Shown here: positions 58,062 to 64,000 of the stretch, in pieces | How positions within the stretch are numbered: position 1 is the first letter of the stretch | Layout of the letters: the number at the start of each line of letters is the position of its first letter | Assembly: GCA_004835665.1 (NCBI GenBank) | Contig: RBKR01000003.1 | Location: forward strand, 124,001-188,000 | Direction of reading: 5' to 3' | Source of the DNA: Phoma sp. XZ068 | Lineage: Eukaryota; Ascomycota; Dothideomycetes; Pleosporales; Didymellaceae | DNA: 64,000 nt | Notes under the pieces: model-generated | What the model was told of the DNA's origin: nothing | The model's database searches: none | What the model saw: the letters and a program-made list of their open reading frames with translations, nothing else | Translations under genes and position numbers: made by a program

Positions 58062-58978
58062 TCTGTCTTTGGCGAACGAAAACGGGGAGATGTTGTAGCA
58101 GCGGGGTAGACTTTGCAGAGAGGGGGCAAGTAGCCATTAACCTATGACTACCGGAGGGTGGGCGCAAATAAGATACCATGACGGGCGGCGTGGTCCACAA
58201 CATGGCTTTGACGGCAGTCGGCGTATCGCAAGCCCACAGACCAGAATCTTGTCTCCAGTTTAGTGTTCATTTAGAAAAGAAAGAGAGAAAATAGGTCAGG
58301 ATGCAGCCTAGCTCCTTTGAGGCGCGCTTACCAGAAACAGAAATGCGAATAACTGACTTCTCGAAACGGTACCACGACAAACGGCGGACCGGGCAGGAGA
58401 ACTTGTTTTCAACGTCCTATGGTCGTATGTGAAATACCTAGCATTTTTAATTTACATATAGTAAAGGGCACTCTAGCTCCCTACCGAATAAGAATTGGAA
58501 TTTGTCTAGCATGAGACCAATGAGGCCATTAGGTAAGAATATATGCGGTCTTGGAGTGTCCTGTATCTCAGGTTGTGTTGTAGGGTCAAGGATGTGCACG
58601 TGGCAAGGTGGAGCAGTTGCATGAGCAACTGCCCCGACAGGTGGCTGAGTCAACCGTGGTCAAACTCAACACCAGAATCGTTATCTTCGCTATCACGTTT
58701 GATCGTCTCCTCATAGTCAATGCCAAGATGTAGCATTGACCCGAAGTGAAAGGTGTACGTGACCCGTCATCACCACACCTCGTTACCTATGCCAGAGTTC
58801 TGGAGCTCTACTATGAAAGCGGTGGAGCCGTGTAGTGTGATATGAGGTTGGACCTCGCTGGAAGTAGTATGCTGAACGTACTTGTACACGTAAGCGAAAG
58901 CCCCTCTAACAACGTCAACTCAACCCCACTTCCCCAACTTCTCCTCTTCCCATCCTTCCCCATACTTCCCTGACCGCA
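58062..58978. other. Captain upstream region, expected to hold the element's captain-side end
   Basis: Captains usually lie within about 1 kb of their element's edge and are transcribed inward. The edge should therefore fall here or slightly further right. Candidate TTAC-containing words on the captain strand lie near 58,459-58,462 (CTTTACTATATG) and 58,531-58,534 (TCTTACCTAATG). No direct or inverted repeat partner could be identified in the window. One short minus-strand frame (58,447-58,653) has no domain. Confidence 0.45.
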
Positions 58979-60196
58979 ATGCATCACCTACTTGACGCCT
59001 GGATTGACGCTCACTTTGATGAGGAGGTCCGCTTCCTACAGACCTTGGTGCGCATACCTACAGACACGCCCGTCGGCAACAATGCACCGCACGCGGAGGT
59101 GACGGCCGGGCTACTTGAGGGCTTCGGCTTCGAGGTCGAGCGCCACGCCGTCCCCGAGGCCGAGGTGCGCGCCCACGGCATGGTCTCCGTCACCAACCTC
59201 ATCGTGCGCCGTCGCTACGCGCCTGTCGGCCGCACCATCGCCCTCAACGCGCACGGCGACGTGGTGCCGCCTGGCGAGGGCTGGACGCGCGATCCCTACG
59301 GCGCCGAGGTTGAGAACGGGGTCATGTTCGGCCGCGCAACCGCCGTAAGCAAGAGCGACTTTGCCAGCTTCACCTTTGCTGTGCGCGCGCTCGAGGCCCT
59401 CGGTGCGCCCCTTGGCGGATCGGTCGAGCTGCACTTCACCTACGACGAGGAAGTTGGCGGTGAGCTCGGCCCTGGCTGGCTGCTGAGAGAGGGCCTGACC
59501 CGACCGGACCTTCTCATCGCCGCTGGCTTCTCCTACGAAGTCGTTACCGCCCACAACGGGTGCCTGCAGATGGAAGTAACTGTCCATGGTAAGCAAGCCC
59601 ACGCCGCCATCCCCGACACGGGCGTCGATGCGCTCCAGGGAACCGTCGCCATCCTCAGCGCCCTGTACGCGCTCAACGATGGGTACCGCCAGGTGCGTTC
59701 GCAGGTCAGCGGCATCAACCACCCGTACCTCAACGTTGGCCACATCGTAGGCGGCACCAACACTAACGTCGTACCGGGCAAGGTCACGTTCAAGCTCGAC
59801 CGCCGCATGATCCCCGAGGAGGATCCTGTTGCGGTCGAAGCGGAGATTCGGCGTGTCATCGCTAGTGCCACTAACGGCGTCAACGTCGACTTGCGCCGCC
59901 TCCTCCTCGCCAAAGCCATGCCCTCGGCGCCGGGCAATCAGCCGCTCGTTGATGCCATTCAGAGGCACACGGGCGTGGTGTTTGGCCAGCCAGCACCAGT
60001 GACGGGCACGCCGCTTTACACGGATGTGCGCCTCTACGCTGAGGCCGGCGTGCCGGGAGTCATCTACGGCGCTGGCCCACGCACCGTGCTCGAGTCACAC
60101 GCCAAACGGGCGGATGAACGGCTGCACTTGGAAGATCTCAGGCGGGCCACCAAGGTCGTCGCGCGGACGCTGTACGATTTGCTGCAGACTACTTAG
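58979..60196 (+). CDS. M20 family metallopeptidase, bacterial-looking and GC-rich
   Basis: A single-exon, 405-aa M20 (ArgE/DapE/CPG2-like) enzyme that should cleave peptides or acyl-amino acids using two zinc ions. Candidate metal ligands are His and Asp in ALNAHGDVVPPGEGW, Asp in AVSKSDFASF, Glu-Glu in FTYDEEVGGELG, and the late His in VLESHAKRADER. The lid-type dimerisation insert follows around EVTVHGKQAHAAIPDTGVDA. The N-terminus MHHLLDAWIDAHFDEEVRFL shows no signal peptide. G+C is visibly far higher than in all flanking genes, there is no intron, and the sequence reads like a proteobacterial homolog. The start fits a plain CAATGC context. It stands just outside the expected captain-side edge. 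Confidence 0.88.
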   Translation: MHHLLDAWIDAHFDEEVRFLQTLVRIPTDTPVGNNAPHAEVTAGLLEGFGFEVERHAVPEAEVRAHGMVSVTNLIVRRRYAPVGRTIALNAHGDVVPPGEGWTRDPYGAEVENGVMFGRATAVSKSDFASFTFAVRALEALGAPLGGSVELHFTYDEEVGGELGPGWLLREGLTRPDLLIAAGFSYEVVTAHNGCLQMEVTVHGKQAHAAIPDTGVDALQGTVAILSALYALNDGYRQVRSQVSGINHPYLNVGHIVGGTNTNVVPGKVTFKLDRRMIPEEDPVAVEAEIRRVIASATNGVNVDLRRLLLAKAMPSAPGNQPLVDAIQRHTGVVFGQPAPVTGTPLYTDVRLYAEAGVPGVIYGAGPRTVLESHAKRADERLHLEDLRRATKVVARTLYDLLQTT

Positions 60197-63168
60197 ATAT
60201 AGATGTGTCACAAGGCCTCTCCGTCTTGATCTCAAACCCACAAGCCTTGGGCTACGATAGCGCTCATCTGATAGCGTGAGAAATGGCTGTATCTGAGCGC
60301 TTCGCCTCGCTCAGCTAATCAGTAGGGAATACTCCTGAAAAGGTACGTATGTGTTGGCACGTTGACAACAAGTCAGTAGGCCTGTATGTGTATATAAGAG
60401 CAGTGAAGCTACGTATCATATACCTCTCAGCAGTTTGGCGAATAGGAGACCATCGTCCCTGAATGGAGCCAGACCCGCAACGGCGACCGTCGTTGGCAGC
60501 AACCCTCTAATCGAGTATATCGAGGCGTTGCTGGGCGAGATGCAGAGGTTGCGCTGGTTACGGTGGCTGACTGGGAGAATCGTACCAATCTATCGGACAA
60601 GCTGCACGGCGTGGAGCGGTGCATGCTTGTCCTCCGCGTACGAGCTTGAGCCATCCGCCACGTCAGAATGAACATAGCACTCTTGAGATCGTATCATAAG
60701 CAAAGCTCGTGAATACTAATATACAAGCTGAAGCAACTTTAATCTTGTAGTGGGGCTTAGGTAATAAGCTTCCCGATATATTAGCTCTGTTAATAGGTTA
60801 AGACTCATGCTATCAGACCTCCTCTGTCCGCGTCTGTTTGTCACTAGGCTTCTTTTCATAATTATAGCAATATTTAGTGTCCGCGCGTAATCAAAACTAA
60901 CACAGTATAGTTAAAAAAAGGAATTGCCCTTACAGATAGATGGAACGGGAGGGAGTGGCTAGTAAGGCATGTCTCTCTATTCGAACAAGACCTACAATTG
61001 TGCAGGTGAACGCCACTGAAAATGACGGACTTCGTGCGGCTTAATCAGCATTCCACGTTCCGAGCCCAAAAAGCGGCCATACGCAAAATCCAGCTTCACT
61101 GTAACTTAATTAGCTATCCAACGGCTGCCATTGAACGAGTATCCGATGGTGTATGTTTCATTCTGCCATTTTTGCTTTGGAGACCAGCGGGCAACGATAC
61201 TGAAAGCAGAAACGACTGCCACTTTACCACGAGGAAAGTACCGAGTCAAAAGAAACGGAGCAATGGAGTTGCAGTTAGTATTACGTACAGAGACTGTAGA
61301 GATATGGCCTCCCACTTTTTTGCAGAGACTAGCATTTTGATAGAGCTACCTGCTGATTGCCTTACAGAGGGACGTTGATGAAACTGAGGGAAAGAGAGAG
61401 CACTGTGTGTTGTGATTTAAAAGGACACTGACTCAGCCCACCGTACCCTGACTCAAATGCTTCAAACACGTTTCTTTAAATTCAATTGAGATAAGATGCG
61501 GCGGCCGCTTCATCACATTTGCTGCTGGTACTGCTACGTAGTGTTCGACTAGGATTTACATGCTCGTAGGCCTTGTACGATCATGTTCACTCACTGTTAC
61601 GTCCGAGTCACGACACAATGATCCCTCACTTGTTACCCACGAAGGATTTGAACAGAACGTAACAGCGAACGCTCGGCGTGCCCGAAGGAGAGTCTCAGCC
61701 CCCAGGAAGCAGCCTCGAAGATCGATGCCATGGCTGAAATGCCACAATAGGTCGAAGTATTAGTACTCGTGCTACATTTTCGCGTTAATATCTCTCGTAA
61801 GAGAGGGAGACAGCCTCAATCCTCCTGTTAGTGCGCACCACAGGCCCATGAAATCAAGTTGGAATTGCAGCTTAGGCAATAAACATCGTGCTTTGTCCTT
61901 GTTAGTTACCTTAGTCTGGAATGCTTGCAGTCTCTGTTGCAAATTAAAATCCTCCCATCCTTCAGGTAGGTGTATGCTAAGAATGATGAGGTTCAACACA
62001 AAAAGGTCGTCCCAAGGCTTGTTGTCGTGCATGGTCATGGCTACCTCACGAGTCCATGTTAGTGGTAGGATGGCACTGCATAACGAATAACACCGATCTC
62101 TCAGATGCTGGTCCGAAGTCCACCCCCCTCGCTGACTCTACATCATTGATAGCCGCCATTTGCTACTGCATGTTGTACACGATCTGATGTTAGCGAATCC
62201 CACGCCTGCAGCAAATCAAATCGGGAGAGAATCCTGGATGTCTTGGCCTCAAGCCTCAGGCCTTTCTCCTGCTTCAACAAAGGCACATTGAGTAAACTCG
62301 TCGTACATCTTGACTTGTCGCGGTCACAACGTGCGGCATGGATCAAGATGGTCTCAGCGATGGACGAGGATATTGACATTGAAAATCACAAGCCGGACAA
62401 CGTAAAATTCTCGACCAGCTTAGGATTCGGACGAAGAGGACATTTTGCACTCAGGACTATTGAATATACAGTTGCTCGAATCTACCACTAGCGTCCAAAG
62501 ACCATGGGTGCTGGTGGTATGAATGGGTAGTGCAGTACCTATTTTTCGAGGTGCCATCGAAGCCGAGCGAGACCCCACCACCGATCGGGCCGTCTGCTAA
62601 TGAATTTGGCGACTATATATTACTGCCAGATATTGCCCTGTGTGAGAAACGTCCACCTTCAAGTTCAAAGCGGCGAACTCGCCCGAAGTATTAGTGTAAT
62701 TGAGCAAGCGATCGATAGTCATTGTCACAATTGACTAAGATGTGTATGGCAATGACTCCTGATAATGACAGAGACTAGGTGAAAATCACAATTTAGACTA
62801 TTGTCTTGCGGATAAATCATCACCCTGCAAGTTCTTTGGGTATAGGGGCTACAAACGTTGTGGCAGTCGCCAATACGGAAAGGAAGGGTTGAAAAAAAAA
62901 CCCCTCTGCCTAACTGCCATGACCTCCCTGCATCAACAGAAAATTACGGGTACTTTGCGTACCGTTCCCGGCTTTACATTGGTCACCATCTGATTCGTAG
63001 TCTCACATCTCAATCTTTGATTTCTCTCCACCGTCAACTATAGTCTAAACGCCCCAATCAATCATCGCTGCTTGCGAACTGATGTCCCGGAAGGGGTGGC
63101 CATGCATAGCTGTGGCAATTCCGTCGAGGTATGTAACAATACGTCCATGATAGTTCAGCGGGAAGTAA
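60197..63168. other. Stretch without a firm gene
   Basis: Minus-strand frames at 61,772-62,038 (WDDLFVLNLIILSIHLPEGW) and 62,143-62,379 (SISSSIAETILIHAARCDRD) look partly coding and could be exons of one gene, but I found no clean joint. Frames at 60,427-60,675 and 61,022-61,378 are unsupported. No RNA gene was recognised. Confidence 0.3.
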
Positions 63169-64000
63169 TCAGGACGCATTTTCAACAACATGACGGGCCT
63201 CATCTAGCTGTTTCTTTATAGAACTCAGTTCAGCAACCACTCTTCTTCTGAAGTCCGGGTTCCGTTCACTCTCCAGTACTATATTCTCGTCCTGGAGTAT
63301 CTGCAAGTCTGCCTCTATGAGCTGAACCTGCTGATTCACGGCTTGACTGGCCTTGGTTTGCAAAGAACAGGCGATATTCTTGAAACTTGCCTTGCAAGAT
63401 TGTCGGTGATCTTTGAAGAGCTGTATAGATCCGAATCCCTCCGTGATCCTAACTTTGCGACGGCGGTCGCTTCCGGATCCTGTCAAACAAAGTCAATCAC
63501 AATACCAGAGATGCAGGTGAAAGGATATGTATACACTTACCATACTCTAAGTCTGCTGCGTGATATGTATCTTCCATAAGGCTACCTATGAAGGCTGTCC
63601 GGACTGGGGCCAAGGCATTCGTCTCGAGGGAGGCATTCTCGTGGTGAAACTCTTCGATGGCATCCTCTATGCCGTAGAGCGCGAGATCTTTGCGATGATA
63701 CAAAACATCGGCTAGGATCCGTGATACTGATGGATGAACCTTTGCAACTTCCAATCCAGTGCCAAATCTAGGTGTGTCCATGCGCAGGACTGTCTCAAAA
63801 TCATCTGCAATCGTTCCAAGAACATGTTCGAGATGGTGTTCCGCATCTGCGACAAAATTAGACCATATTTCAGTCATATCCCTTTCCATGTGTGCGATTG
63901 CCTCCATGTTCCAACAACAATGACCTCTTGCTGGTGTAGAGTAGTTTCCATAGTTGGAGCAGAAGGCTTTGTATGACGAATGATGCCACTGTGAATCAAT
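63169..64000 (-). CDS. DUF7605-like protein, C-terminal part, 5' partial
   Basis: The upstream exon is open to the right edge (63541->64000) and joins exon 63169-63479 in phase 1 across a 61-nt intron (GTAAGT...TGACAG). At the edge it reads HHSSYKAFCSNYGNYSTPAR, then WNMEAIAHMERDMTEIWSNF. After the splice come GSGSDRRRKVRI and a helical end (VQLIEADLQILQDENIVLES). This order matches the C-terminal half of fungal P-loop GTPase-like proteins carrying DUF7605. The GTPase domain itself would lie outside the window. Dynamin-like action is only a family-level guess. Confidence 0.55.

Larger units (their letters stand above)
25564..58500 (-). mobile_element. Candidate Starship giant transposon, minimal span
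   Basis: The span runs from the ferric reductase to just beyond the captain and is given in the captain's orientation. It is supported by the captain and by three standard accessory genes in one block (FRE, DUF3723, PLP). The NLR-like TPR remnant at 13.8-14.9 kb suggests the element may run further left. Both ends are unplaced. The right limit of 58,500 is nominal, and the left end was not found. Confidence 0.6.

Noticed and set aside
59111..59968. 285-codon minus-strand open frame opposite the M20 gene
   Set aside because: It is an antisense shadow caused by high GC at codon third positions. The plus strand carries all the M20 motifs.

Overview
The window is genomic DNA of a filamentous ascomycete. 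Genes carry short introns, mostly 43-60 nt, with GTRNGT-type donors and CTAAC/CTGAC-type branch sites. Several families are typical of Pezizomycotina: DUF3723, fungal PD-(D/E)XK-like nuclease, TPR tail of fungal NLRs, F-box-like, DUF3716-like and DUF7605-like. A Dothideomycete (Pleosporales) host is my best guess from the look of these families, but it is not proven here. Gene models were spliced by hand. Where exon phases are said to agree, the coding lengths sum to a whole number of codons.

Layout. 0-6 kb: a membrane protein cut by the left edge, unknown genes, and two related hairpin palindromes 2.6 kb apart. 6-20 kb: a possible Cys-rich secreted protein, mevalonate kinase (ERG12), a PD-(D/E)XK-like protein, a broken kinase-like gene, a membrane protein, a TPR array that looks like the tail of an NLR, a DUF3716-like gene, a 776-residue unknown protein, a GPI-type cupredoxin and a small secreted protein. 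20-25.5 kb: a coiled-coil family member, a degenerate kinase and a nonsense-bearing gene. 25.5-35 kb: ferric reductase, MADS-like gene, DUF3723 protein and a RING/patatin-like phospholipase, followed by an 85-bp minisatellite. 36-55 kb: repeat-bearing and F-box-like genes, a five-exon unknown, the second coiled-coil family member, a broken SAM-domain gene, an AnmK-like pseudoenzyme, a GATA-finger gene, an alpha/beta hydrolase and a pseudogene. 55.4-58.06 kb: an apparently intact DUF3435 tyrosine recombinase on the minus strand. 59-60.2 kb: a GC-rich, intronless, bacterial-looking M20 peptidase. The right edge cuts a DUF7605-like gene.

Main interpretation. The DUF3435 recombinase has the features of a Starship 'captain'. 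Captains lie at one end of these giant transposons and point into the cargo. This one points left, so the element's captain end should lie right of 58,061 and its body should run leftward. That body holds the genes most often seen as Starship accessories: ferric reductase, DUF3723 and patatin-like phospholipase in one block, plus an NLR remnant. The far end was not found and may lie outside the window. If the element reaches the left edge, ERG12 is also cargo.

Many other genes are broken by nonsense codons or frameshifts, two of them with changes of the CpA-to-TpA kind seen in repeat-induced point mutation. This fits an accessory region under weak selection.
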